Origin: Acanthacorydalis orientalis
Lineage: Eukaryota; Arthropoda; Insecta; Megaloptera; Corydalidae
DNA: 64,000 bases
Direction: 5' to 3'
NCBI GenBank assembly: GCA_034766995.1
Contig: CM068318.1
Location: 1,460,001 to 1,524,000 of the forward strand
Below are positions 36,296 to 48,322 of this stretch, piece by piece. Position numbers and translations under genes: made by a program. The first letter of the stretch is position 1. Every line of letters starts with the position of its first letter. The notes below the pieces were generated by a model. The model saw nothing but the letters and a program-made list of their open reading frames with translations, searched no databases and was not told where the DNA came from.

Positions 36296-39200
36296 ATGTC
36301 AGAAAATAAAGAGGATATGGGCGAAGAGCCACAAGACGATGCGGAATCGCAAAAGGAACTGATTTTATCGTATATAGACGAAGCTCAGCAAAGATTGAAA
36401 CTTAAGTCAGAAATTAGAAGTCAAAATTTGAATGCTCAGTCGACTTATCCTGTAGAAAGCTATTTCAGTAAGCTCGATTCTAATTTGAAAAAGAATACTA
36501 CGTTTGTGAAAAAACTGAAAGTGTTCTCAGCACCTCACTTGGATTCTCTGTTGAAAGATATATCGGGTTTGAATCTGACAAAGTACATTTCCGAAGTAGC
36601 TGCTGCGTTAGTCGAAGCGAAATTGAAAATGACCGACATCGGGAATGCCGTACGTTTATGCAGCGTGCTGCATCAGAATTATCAAGAATTCTCTACGCAT
36701 TTTTTCGAGAACTGGGCCAAGATATTGACGTTCAAGAACAACGATAAGATTTCTAATCCGAGTAAACTTCGTGTCGATTTGAGATTTTATGCGGAGTTGG
36801 TCAGCGCAGGAATTTTTACAAACAAGGTCGGACTCCCTTTACTGGGTAACGCGTTAACGTTTTTAATAAATATGGATAAAGAGGAACATCACAATCTTTC
36901 GATTATATTAAGTTTTTGTCGGCATTGCGGAGAAGATTACGGAGGATTGATTCCGAGAAACATCAGAGAGTTAGGTCAAAAATGCGATTTAAAAATACCG
37001 AGGAGTGATTTGCTCACTCCTGAAAAACAAGCGAACGTAAGAAGTTTACTGCGTGATTACTATTCTTCTCTGTGTAAACACGTTTTACACGATCATGCCG
37101 AGATTCAAGCGTTCCAGTATCAGAACAGACGTATCTTACAAACCAAAGGAGAATTGAGTCAAGAACGACGTGAGAAGTTAGAAATGCTCCAGAGTAACTT
37201 TGAAAAATTATTCGTAGCGACGCAGAATTTCTCAGATATATTAGACGAAGATATGCCGGTATTACCGGAGGATCAAAACCAAAAAACCGAAGAAGAAGAC
37301 AACGGCGTTAATATAAATACTACAGAGACCGAGGAGACAGACGTTCCTACTGATATTTGGGACGATGAAGAGACGAAACGATTTTACGTAGATTTACCCG
37401 ATTTGCAAGTGTTTTTACCGACTCATTGCGTTAAACCCGTCGATACTCCTGAAACGATAACGGAAGAACAATTAGATGCCGAGACGATAGACATCGACGA
37501 AGAAGATATCAAAAATCCCGAAGAAGAGGTCGAAGAACCGGATCCCGTGACGACTAACATAAGCAACAAAATCGTTCTCGATTCTTTTTTAAACGGTTTA
37601 CCGAACAGCGTTAACAGAGAGATGATAGACAGTGCGGCCGTTGACTTCTTGATGAATTTAAATAATAAGCACAATAGAAGAAAAGTAATTCGAGCGTTAT
37701 TCGGAGTCGCTCGCACTAGATTGGATTTACTTCCCTTTTATGCCAGGTTCGCCGCTACTCTGTATCCTGTCGTGCCAGAAATAGGAACTGAATTGTGCCA
37801 AATGTTGAAACAAGATTTTAAATACCACGTACGTAAAAAGGATCAAATCAATATAGAAAGTAAAATAAAAGTCGTAAGGTACATCGGGGAGCTGGTGAAA
37901 TTCAACTTGTATTCAAAAATCGAGGCGTTGTATTGTTTAAAGGTCCTTCTACACGATTTCAGCCATCATCATATCGAAATGGCTTGTAACTTGCTAGAAG
38001 TGTGCGGAAGGTATCTTTTTTGCCACAAAGAATCGCATCAGAGAACGAAAGTGTATCTCGAACAAATGATGCGCAAAAAATCAGTCATGAGCTTAGATTC
38101 GAGATACGTCACGCAGATAGAAAACGCTTACTATTTCGTCAATCCGCCGGAGAACATCACGATAACTAAAAAGGTCCGCCCGGTATTACACGAGTTTATT
38201 CGAAAATTACTTTATCAAGATTTGCAGAAGAACAACACGGACAAAATTTTACGAGTCATGCGAAAACTCGATTGGGAGGATGAAGAAGTCGCCGCGTACG
38301 CTGTGAAATGTTTAACTTTTGCACACAATGTAAAATACTTCAATATCAGGTGCTTGGCGAGTTTAGTAGCCGGTCTGGTGGCTTATCAAGAATTCGTCGG
38401 TTCTCAAGTCGTAGACGGAGTCTTAGAAGACATTCGTTTAGGAATGGAAGTGAACGAGCCTAAGTTCAATCAGAGGCGCGTCGCTATGGTAAAATATTTA
38501 GGGGAGCTATATAATTATAGAATGATCGAGTCGGGAGATATTTTCAAAGTATTGTATTCGTTTATTTCGTTCGGTGTCAGTCTCGATTATAACGTTTGTT
38601 CCCCTCTCGATCCGCCCGATCACTTATTTAGAATTCGTTTGACTTGTGTTTTGTTAGATGCTTGTGGACAATATTTTAACGGAGGTAGTAGTAAAAAAAA
38701 GTTAGATTACTTTTTAATATTCTTTCAAAATTATTATTTATATAAAAGGTGCGATCCCTGTTGGACGCCGGAAAACAAGTTTCCTGTCGAAATAGAATAC
38801 ATGTACAAAGACTGTTTGCGATCGTTGCGTCCGAAAATCACGTTTTACGAAGACTACAAGCAAGCTCAGGTCGCGGTCGAAGATCTACGTAATAATTTTG
38901 CGAAACAGCTCAAATTTTACGACTGTAACGATTACAAAGGCGATTTGGGTACTATTCATGAACAGGAAGAGACCGACGTGTCAGAAAGTCAGGAAATTCA
39001 CGGTGACACTACTACTACGACGACGACCGACGACGAAAGCGGTTTTCCCGAATCCGATTTCGATTCCGACAAGATCGACGAGAAAGAAATCCCTGATTTA
39101 GATGCCGCCGATGCTGTCGTACCGAGCGCGCCTAAAAAAGTCGAATGCACCGAAGATGATGAATTCTTAGCCGCGTTGGATAAAATGGTGTCTGAAAACA

Positions 39201-39732
39201 TTCAAGATCGAATGAGAGAGTCGGTTAAACCGACGCAAGTCGATATATCCGTGCCTATGCATATTAAATCCAGCGGTAAGAAAAACTACGAACAATTACA
39301 AGAGAGCGTCGAAGTAAAAGATAAAAACACAAAAGAGTTTGTTTTGATGTTAAGAAAGGGAAACAAACAGCAATATAAAAGTTTCGAGGCACCTGTTGAC
39401 AGTGAACTAGCATTGAATCTAAGAAATCAGGAAGAAGCTCTACGTGAAGAAAAAGAACGCGTTAAAAGGTACGGTTCATTCGAAGTTGCAGATTTAAATT
39501 TCAAAGCGTTATTCGAAAATATCATCGTAATATGTAACTTTAACCGTAAACTTATTTCCTCAGGCTTACTTTGAATATAACGGAAAGACTAGAAGAAGAA
39601 GATTATCAGGAAATGTTGGTCGCTCAGCAACGGCCCCAAGCAGCTAGTTTAAATAGAGAGAGAAGGAAGTATCAACATCCCAAAGGGGCGCCCGACGCCG
39701 ATCTCATTTTCGGTCCAAAAAAAGTTCGATAG
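36296..39732 (+). CDS. UPF2: UPF2, nonsense-mediated decay factor
   Basis: Exon 36296-39468 joins exon 39564-39732 through a 95-nt GT-AG intron, giving 1,113 residues (human 1,272). The ATG directly follows an acceptor (gtctgtatag). Three MIF4G repeats are seen. The first covers about residues 50-280 (YFSKLDSNLKKNTTFVKKLK), the second starts near 430 (NSVNREMIDSAAVDFLMNLN) and the third near 625 (RPVLHEFIRKLLYQDLQKNN). An acidic Ser/Thr linker follows near 885-930. The C-terminal UPF1-binding part ends in NITERLEEEDYQEML and KYQHPKGAPDADLIF, diagnostic for UPF2. It bridges UPF1 and UPF3 in the cytoplasm to trigger decay of mRNAs with premature stops. The N-terminus is shorter than in vertebrates. 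Poly(A) signals follow near 39,880. Confidence 0.98.
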
Positions 39733-40912
39733 GAGAATTGTAAATAAATAAATGTAATTAAGTTCATTTCAGTTCGTTTTATGACTGTTTGTCATAAGTG
39801 TGGGTGTCCTTTTTATCGACATGTGTAAATGATGTATCTAAAGAAAAATGTTTTACAAGTCTATTTTGTATAACACAAAATAAATATTAGAATATTCATG
39901 TGTAAATAGTGACCGGCTGCTTAAAGTAACTCTCTAAAATCTTTTTGCAGGTAACGTTGAATCAGTTGTTTATGTAAGCCTGTATGTATGAATGTTTGTA
40001 TATACATATATAAATTAAATGTACCTTTATGTATTTATAACATTTGATCGAGTCAAATTGTAAATGCAGCTTTTTTTGACATCCGTATTTGGATTTTCTT
40101 AATTGGTTTTTAATATCGCTTTTTGTAAAAAAAATTATATTACTTTTTATTTAAAATAACTATAATAACTTAACAGATCGTTGAGTTATTAATTTAAATT
40201 ATTAATTATGTATAAAATAAAAAAGATGAATAAAAATATTTAAGATTATCCATCCATCATATTCATGAATCATGAACAAGTAAAGTTGTAAGAATAATGT
40301 ATTGTTCGTATTATTATCAAAACTGTGTAAATATAAGAAATGCGTTTAAAGAAAACCCGTGCAATAATTGTGTAATTAATTGATTAGTTGATAACGTTTA
40401 AACCGATTTGTACGATATGTAACGAATAAAATATTTGTATATTTCTGAAATGAACCATCGAGTGAACAGTTCGATTTTTGTATGTTATCTTCATAGTTGC
40501 ATTCAAAATGTTATAAATACTGTATCGATAACAGCCCTCACCAGTAATAGTAGTTTAATGTTATTTGATTCTCTTGTTGAATATGTATGCATTTATGTAA
40601 TTAATTTTATAATTTTTAAGTAAAAGAAGCAATTTAAACATGTGCACAAACTGAAATAAATGTATTTTTAAGAAATAATGCAATGTAAGAATTGTTTTTA
40701 TTGGAATTTGTGGGATCCTGATGTTTTAATTAATACTTACTAGCAATTTTGCTTTGTTCATGAAAAAATATATTTGCATATTTTATATATGTTTGTGTGT
40801 GTGTGTGTTTGGATATATGTATATGTATTTTTTGATATTTCAATCATAGTGATATTTTATTTCTCAATGTTGTGTATAGTTTTTACTGACAGTGGACTTG
40901 TGTGATTTCAAA
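39733..40912. other. UPF2 3' region and FDX2 upstream region
   Basis: AT-rich noncoding DNA with candidate AATAAA signals near 39,880 and a (GT)n run near 40,795-40,808. No further gene is supported. Confidence 0.6.
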
Positions 40913-41680
40913 ATGTCATACTATATAATAAATATTTTTAAGTTACGTACTTTACCAAGTTCTGTAAATGTTATGTTAAGAAAGTCTATTATGAATACAA
41001 CTAATGTACCCAAGTATTGTTTACACACTAGTAATAGTACGTTTTCTGTCATTTGTGTCAAGTTACTATTTACTTTAATTATATACTTATGTTTTTTATA
41101 CAGAGCATAAAATGACAGTTACTAAAAGTTTAATTCTTTTCAGGAGTTTTGCACGGTGAATATGAGTGGCAAGATCCAAAAACAGACAGTGAAGTGTAAG
41201 ATAGTTTTTTTTAATTTCAGATAAGTGAATTTATGTAGTATTTCTAAACAGGGTGAATATAACCTATGTAACAAACACTGGAAACAAAATTAACATCCGT
41301 GGAAAGGTAGGCGACAATTTACTATATTTGGCGCATAGGTATAAAATTGATATGGAAGGAGCTTGTGAAGCTTCACTAGCATGTACTACGTGCCACGTGT
41401 ATGTTGATATGGAAAATTTTGAAAAGTTACCAGAGGCGACAGAAAAAGAGGAAGATTTATTAGATATGGCACCGTTCCTAAAAGAGAATTCCAGATTAGG
41501 TAGTAGATATGTACATGTCTATAAGTTTTATTATTTGTAAATCTTTCGATAGGTCTATTTAAGTATTTTCTTTTAGGCTGTCAAATTATTTTAACCAAAG
41601 AAATCAATGGTGCAGTGATTGAATTACCAAAAGCAACACGCAATTTCTATGTAGATGGTCATAAACCATCGCATAGCTGA
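40913..41680 (+). CDS. FDX2: FDX2-type mitochondrial [2Fe-2S] ferredoxin
   Basis: Exons 40913-41030, 41144-41195, 41252-41499 and 41577-41680; the phases agree (173 residues). The N-terminus (MSYYIINIFKLRTL...) is basic and hydrophobic, as a mitochondrial targeting sequence. The mature part has LHGEYEWQDP, then GDNLLYLAHRYKIDMEGACE and SLACTTCHVYV, and later ENSRLGCQI, giving the four cluster cysteines in C-x5-C-x2-C...C spacing. It ends in ATRNFYVDGHKPSHS, typical of FDX2 rather than adrenodoxin. FDX2 donates electrons for de novo Fe-S cluster assembly on ISCU. The exon 1 donor (acacta|gtaata) is the likeliest of two neighbouring choices. Convergent with the first arrestin gene. Confidence 0.96.
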
Positions 41681-42688
41681 GAAACCGAGTGTAGTAACTA
41701 CTATATATGTATATATTAATCATGAAGAAAATTCATTTAAGACATCGATTTAAAATCGTTTCGATAAAAGATTGGTTGCAAATCGTATTGAATGAAATTG
41801 TAAGTATTTTTAAAAATATGAAGTGTATATCGATATATTAAATTATTCTTTACGTAACAGTAGCTGTTATACTTGTTAGAGGTTTTTATAACAATAAACT
41901 TTTTTTTCTTATACACTGGTAGTTGCAAGTAATATCTTATTTGATACCATTTTTCCTTTAACTATAAAAATATAAATTATCTGTTTTATAAAAGCGTTTA
42001 AGGTTTATTTTGCAACTGATTGTTGTCCAAATACTTTTTACATTCACATATGAATTAGCATATAGGACACTGGTTTATCACACAAATAAAATTTACAAAT
42101 TAAAACAATTTTAATAAAATATCAATTTTTGACAAGCATAAAATCACATAAGCCAAATTCATACAACAGTATATAATTATTATACATTTTAAAATTTACA
42201 AAACAGTCTTAAAAACTATACATATGGTTTATAAGACTTTTTGTAGACATTGCTACCCTATTAAATTGTATATAAAATATATTATGGATTTTTCAGTAAA
42301 ACATTTTACATATACATCTGACTTTTCACAATAACATAAAAAGACACGTATAAATGTACACGGAGTCTTAGAAAAATATTAAAGCATTCAACAATAGGCT
42401 GCCATATCTTTACGCTACGTATATTTGTGTGCATACATATATATATATCAATGAATATTGTAATTAAAAACATTTGCGATTAATTAGAGTATTGTTAATG
42501 TTTGTAATACTTGAATTAAGAACGTTAAAACGAGTACTGAATTAAAAAAATCAAATTCACTAAATATCACACGTGAATTTGTTTTATTATTTTATTCTTA
42601 AAAATGAGGTACTGTATTTTAGTTCCTATTTTTTTTCTATGTCGCATTAACAATAGTATTAATATACGTAGAAAGCTCAATTAATACT

Positions 42689-45178
42689 CTATGGAGCACT
42701 GGGAGGAGCTGTCGGACTGTGTCCATAAACTGGATACCGAGGAGCGTATCCTTGAGCGTTATAAGCAAATTGCGTATATTGATTATCGGTCGGATCTTGA
42801 ATCGATCTGGTACCGAACTGCGACTCGGCATATGTCGGCGGACCTAAAATGTGGAACGTTATTATTTGATCGATCTCAAAATGTACAGAATTTAAAAATA
42901 TAAATAGTTACTTATCGTAGGTGGTAGTATTTGAGAGTGAGACGGATAAAGAGGATAATTAGGATCCCCGAATGCTTGTCCAGGAGCATTCCAACCGATT
43001 GGCCCCGAATTCATGGGATTTCCACTCATGAGAGGCTGATTCACATTCTCTTGATTCGTGTTTATCGTAGGAATATTCAATGCTGGATGTGGAGAAAATG
43101 ACTCGAATGGAATAGTTCCTATTGTAAGTGGAATAGTCACATCAAAGTTCATATGGAAACCAGATATTTCTGCTTCTACCTATAAAAAAAACATACAAAA
43201 ATAATAGTATTTATGAACGATATACATATTAACATGTATATGTCTCAATTTATTCGGACACACATTTAGTTCATAATCCAAATCGATGATCCCGCAGTTT
43301 GTCAAATTAGACGCTGGTAGCGATGGAATTTCGATATCATGATTTGATGTACGTGATTCTCCTCCATTAACAGGTCCGTGAGATAAGCTTGCAATCAAAA
43401 TCTTTGATGTTTTGCTATCTTTACTCGGTGTTCTCGAATGAAATGTCACTATCTAAGAGCAGTGAGGTTTATATTAATAAAATGCTTTTTAATAGAGGGA
43501 TGTACCTCAATTATTTTATATACGAATTTATAAATACAATAAATCTTACTTTGTTTAATTCATACTTTAATTTTTCCACATCGACATCAGAAGCGTTATC
43601 GACCTCAGCGGTAACTGGAATTTTTTGACCCGGTACAAAACCTGTACACGGTAAATGAAACACTAGTGTCAGAGGCCCAGATCGACAACAGCAGCAACAA
43701 AATGTTTTTTCCTTTTCAATTTTGTAAGGGTCCTACAAATATTTATTTGTCAGATCTTTGATACATGATAATATGTGTATCATACACAGATTACATTTTT
43801 AAATGACTCGATTACCTTTAAAGAAGGCATGGTGTTCAAGTCCACAGGCGATATAACTGTGAACGCAACTTTCGTTTCTTGATCGAACTTGCTCGGACGA
43901 TCCAAAGTCACTTTTACGGTGTACCTCACGTGCCCGTACTCCCCCTCGAAAGACGACGGTAATGTCGGTGGTAAGATACAAGTGAAAGAGTAACTGTTTG
44001 TCCCTGCTGGGATTTCAATCTCACCGGCTATGAAAAAAATATATGCATAAATATTAAGCCGGAGATATATTTTTATGGTAATTACTGACATGATTGGCCA
44101 CCGATGAGATAATATTCGATATTGAAATATTCTTCCACACCGGAATAAGAAACAGTTTCATCATGACTTTTCCCATCGTTTCCCGTAACACTTTCGGTTG
44201 TTTCCCAACTTGTGTTTGCAACCCCCTGAATTTTTATTCGAATTCCTAAAGACACATATAGATACATAATAAATAAATTTGTTTAATTATAAAAAAAATA
44301 CATCGAAAACAATATAATTACATATTGTTCAAGAGCTTCAAAATGTTCTTATAGATTGTCTTGTTTTTGCAATGAAACATTGATTTGATTTATTTGTACA
44401 TCTATAATAGGATAAATAAAGAAAAAGACTTACATCTGACGAATAATTAAAAACCTGTACAAGTACAACAGCATGCTTTAAATAATTATTACATTTAAAC
44501 GAGTAATCTAACATTCACTGTCGAGACAAAGTTATTGGTTTCAAAGTAGCAAACATTTAAAAAGCCATTTTTCAGTTTTATTTAATTCGATAAACAAAAC
44601 GTTAGTTTTATATTCTAAACCAGTTATTAAAGGGAAATGTGGAGGATTCACTATGGGTAAAGTCATTATACAATTTCATTACTTTTTGTGATAACACCTG
44701 AAATTCTTGTACAATTGAGTAAATAATAGTACAGTGATTCAAATTAAATACAATTGTATTTTTAATTAATTTTTAATTAATTTAATTTTTCAATTAAATA
44801 CAATTTAAATACAACTATCGATTCATTTTAAACATTCTGCCGTACTGGATACGAAATTTATTACTTATAAACGATTTTACGGAAGTAGAAGCAAGAATGG
44901 AAAATATATTGCAATTAAGGAAAATCAGCATTGCACGGATACCTAGATTCTCAAAAAAAATACGTAGGTGCAGCGATAGCGTAAAGCTTTAACCACTTGT
45001 TAAAATTTTTTGCGTTAAAGGACACGCCTTTTAACGCATTAATCTATAAGCGTATGTGCTCACCTCGAACTTTTTTGGGAGCATCGAATATGTAATCAAT
45101 CCGCCCATTCACGGTTTGTCCGGCATAGTACGTATTTGCCTGGTTATCGAAGTATATTTCACAACTTTTCAACCCCAT
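42689..45178 (-). CDS. Arrestin domain-containing protein (copy 1)
   Basis: Seven exons, in transcript order: 45178-45064, 44245-44090, 44027-43816, 43732-43550, 43452-43264, 43179-42912 and 42843-42689. Phases agree (425 residues). The N-terminal arrestin domain starts MGLKSCEIYFDNQANTYYAG with VNGRIDY and KKVRGIRIKIQG. FEGEYGHVRYTVKVTLDRP is the family's signature strand. The C-terminal arrestin domain follows a five-Cys run (FCCCCC) and PCTGFVPGQKIPV. The tail is rich in Pro/Asn/Gln and holds a PPTY motif (PPxY class), the docking site for NEDD4-type ubiquitin ligase WW domains. Alpha-arrestins of this kind act as adaptors for ubiquitination and endocytosis of membrane proteins. Convergent with FDX2. 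Confidence 0.95.
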
Positions 45179-46174
45179 TTTAAAAATCGAACTTGAATTC
45201 CTCGCAGGTCGCAAGCACTTAGGTTAGTACAAATTTAGATTTTGGTCAGTGTCAAGCTTCATGAAGATGTACACACGTGCCTGACCCGGTACAGTAGCGT
45301 AGCAAGTGAAGGACGGATGATAGTTCACGCATTTTATTTTTGGTATTTGGTGTTATTTCGTATGTAATCTGTTGAACTGTATCATTACATGAATTTAATT
45401 CGCGAAATAGTTGTGCAGTAATTCATAAGATTTTATATTTATAGAGGACCACACGTACAATAAATATAAAGGAGGATGTAATCCTTGAATGCGATTATTA
45501 TTTTATTTATCTCTCCGATGCAGATCTGTTTTCGTGCAGAAATAGTATCTGTTTTTAATGTTTTAATTCATTTCGAAAGAAAAGTATTCATAAACGAAAT
45601 AGTCAGGCGAAAGTTAAAAATCTTATTCACCTTTTTATCAGAATTGATATTTTGAAATTAGAGCAGTTCTACATTTTTCCTCATACTATTTTTGATCACA
45701 AATACAAATTACTATACAAACTGATTCGTATAAGCTTTTACTGCACTTAAATCGTCAACTTTTTTTAATGTTCGGATTGTTTCTAATCAAAGCTATTTTG
45801 GAACCACAACTTGGCAATGGATGCTACAGATTTTTCCTTTAAATATTCTGAATTGTTTCGCGTACGCTGTCATACTTGTACATGTTTTTAATTATTCAAT
45901 AATTGTAAATTTTTGATTAGAGATTAAGAAATTGAATTTGACCTTTTAACCATTTGTTTACTGAATTAGTTAATGAAAAAAATGGTACAATGTATTTTTC
46001 ATGAAAAAAGAATAACATTTGAAGAAATAAAATAGTTTTTTAAAAAAAATCAAATTGTAGAACAGTTTTTTTTATTACTGACATGAAGTCCTGTGAGGCG
46101 AATGAAGAATCATTGATTATTTAATATCGTTTTCTTTTTGTTTGCGGAACTTGAAAGTAGCGACAGTACATGAA

Positions 46175-46177
<3 letters not shown>

Positions 46178-46230
<53 letters not shown>
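46178..46230. repeat. (TA)n microsatellite
   Basis: Pure TA tract in unit 1 that has no counterpart in unit 2. Confidence 0.95.
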
Positions 46231-46237
<7 letters not shown>

Positions 46238-46619
46238 ATTATCAATGTCAGTCTCGTAGTTTCCAAGATGTTTTTTTTTTAAAAAAAAATAAAAATGTTT
46301 ATGTATAAATCTTTTTGCTCCGTTCTTTAGTTCATTAAAAAAGTTCAAAGGTTAGAAGTGCTTCTATTATTGATTATGTCAGATGATTCCTGTACCAGCG
46401 ACCATACTTGTCTAATTTTAATCGAATTAAACTCGTTCACATGTTAAATAGCTCATAATTAACGATGGAGATGTTTAAAAATTAACTACTGTGACCAGCA
46501 GTGATAAAATCATATAGTTTATCTTTTTTCTTCTTTTTAAATCGAGCCTGTTATCAATTTCATAGTATCCGTTTTATTTTAATAAACTTTTCTCGACGAG
46601 TGTAAAAAATGGTCTGTTT

Positions 46620-46930
46620 TACAATTCAGTTCTGATACTCTGGCCAAGTTCGCTTTCACAAATTAATTCTTTTTTTCAATCGCACATACCACATACTATT
46701 AAAATTTTTTTGGTCAAAAATATTTAATAAATATTTAGAAAGATTGAAAGACGGTCTTGTCATAGAAATGCGTATAAGCAACAATCAAAAATGATCAACA
46801 ATGATTTATTGAACATTTAAAAAAAAAACAAAACATTTTTCGTTTTCACGAGTGAATTCTTTTTTTATCGCACAAATCGTAAAATGTCTCTGACCAAAAA
46901 GACCAATCATTATTGGACTTACAGTTTTCG
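46620..46930. mobile_element. Foldback-family copy
   Basis: Starts caattcagttctgatactct, with ttcacaaattaattctttt, a central segment with aaatgcgtataagcaacaatc, and an opposite arm with gatttattgaacattt. It has an extra ttcacgagtgaattctttttt piece. A sister copy is at 51,475 in unit 2, so insertion pre-dates the segmental duplication. Confidence 0.7.
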
Positions 46931-47249
46931 ATTTGTATAAAACTTAATCCAGGAGCTTAATACATGTTCTGAAAATTAGATATATGAAATATAAACACAA
47001 TGTCTGTGTTATTTTCCTCGCACTCTGACTCTTTTTATTCGATCTATATTTTTTTTCTTTCGAACTTATCGTTTATTGTTTTGTTGGTTTTTGTCCTTTT
47101 GTGCTAACTAAGTGTCTGTTCTCCATTAACAATTTCGTCACGAGTGCCTTCCTAAGATGTTGAAGATTGCTTATTCTTCAATATCCATTTGGGGATAGAG
47201 ATAAGAATAGCTGACCTAAAGGAAGAAGGCCAACAGAATAAATTCTTTT

Positions 47250-47300
47250 AGGCTGTCAGATTATTTTAACCAAGAAATCTAGCTGAGAAACCAAGTGTAG
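47250..47300 (+). pseudogene. Orphan piece of FDX2 exon 4
   Basis: ggctgtcagattattttaac matches the FDX2 exon 4 start at 41,577, then jumps to agctgagaaacca, matching the stop region and 3' flank of FDX2. About 70 nt between them are deleted. The other FDX2 exons are not present nearby, so this cannot make ferredoxin. Confidence 0.88.
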
Positions 47301-48322
47301 TAACCACTGTATACGTATATATTAATCATAAAGATCTGTATAAAGAAGAAAATTCGTTTGACATCAATTTAAAATTGTAGAATTGTTTTTATAGAAGTTT
47401 GGTTGAAAAACATATTGAATAAAATTGTAAGTATTTTTAAAAATGTGAAATGCAAATCGATAAATTATTCTTCACAAAACAATAGCTGTTATACATGTTA
47501 GAGGTTTTTATAATAATAAACTTTTTTTCTTATATACTGGTAGTTGAAAATAATACTTTATCGGATACCATTTTTCTTTTAATTACAAAAATATAATCTA
47601 TCTGTTTTATACAAGCATCAAAGATTTATTTTGGAACTGATTGTCGTTCAAACACTTTTCACATTCACTTACTTATGAACTAGCATACAGGATACCGGTT
47701 TATCACATACAAGTAAAAATTACAAATAAAAACAATTTTAATATCAATTTTTAATAAGCCTAAAATCGCATAAGCCAAATTAATACAACAGTATATAATT
47801 AATTTTAAAATATAAAAGCCTTGAAAAAGTATACATATGGTCTATAAATGAAAAAAGAAATGGGTTTTATATATAAAACTTTTTGTAAACATTTCTACTC
47901 TATTAAATTGTATATAAAATATATTATGGATTTTTCAATAAAACATTTTACATATATATATATCTGACTATTCACAATCATATACAAAGGCACGTACGAA
48001 TGTACACGGAGACTTAGAAAAATATTAAAGCATTCAACAGCAGGCTTCCATACTTATGCTATATATATATATATATGTATATCAACGAATATTGTATTTA
48101 AGAATATTTACGATTAATGAGAGTACTGTTAACGTTTGCAACACTTGAATTAAGAATGTTAAATCGAGTACTGAATTATAAAATCTAATTTACATAATAT
48201 CACCCGTGAATATTGTTTTACTATTTTATTCTTAAAAAATGAGGTAGTGTATTTTAGTTTCTATTTATTTTCCTGTCGCATTAACAATAATATCGGTATA
48301 TGTAGAAAGCTCGATTAATACT

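Larger units (their letters stand above)
41568..47236. repeat. Tandem segmental duplication, unit 1
   Basis: This segment runs from the last-intron/exon-4 edge of FDX2, through the first arrestin gene, to a ggggatagagataagaatag...caacag stretch. It is repeated at 47,243-52,126. Unit 1 is ~0.8 kb longer, mostly in the 45.3-46.5-kb part. Confidence 0.9.
45300..47242. other. Intergenic part of duplication unit 1
   Basis: No gene seen. Contains a (TA)n tract (46,178-46,230) and a foldback-family copy (46,620-46,930). The last 40 bp carry the duplication junction. Confidence 0.65.

Noticed and set aside
37423..37716. 97-codon frame antisense to UPF2
   Set aside because: Ser/Leu-rich shadow of the acidic region of UPF2.
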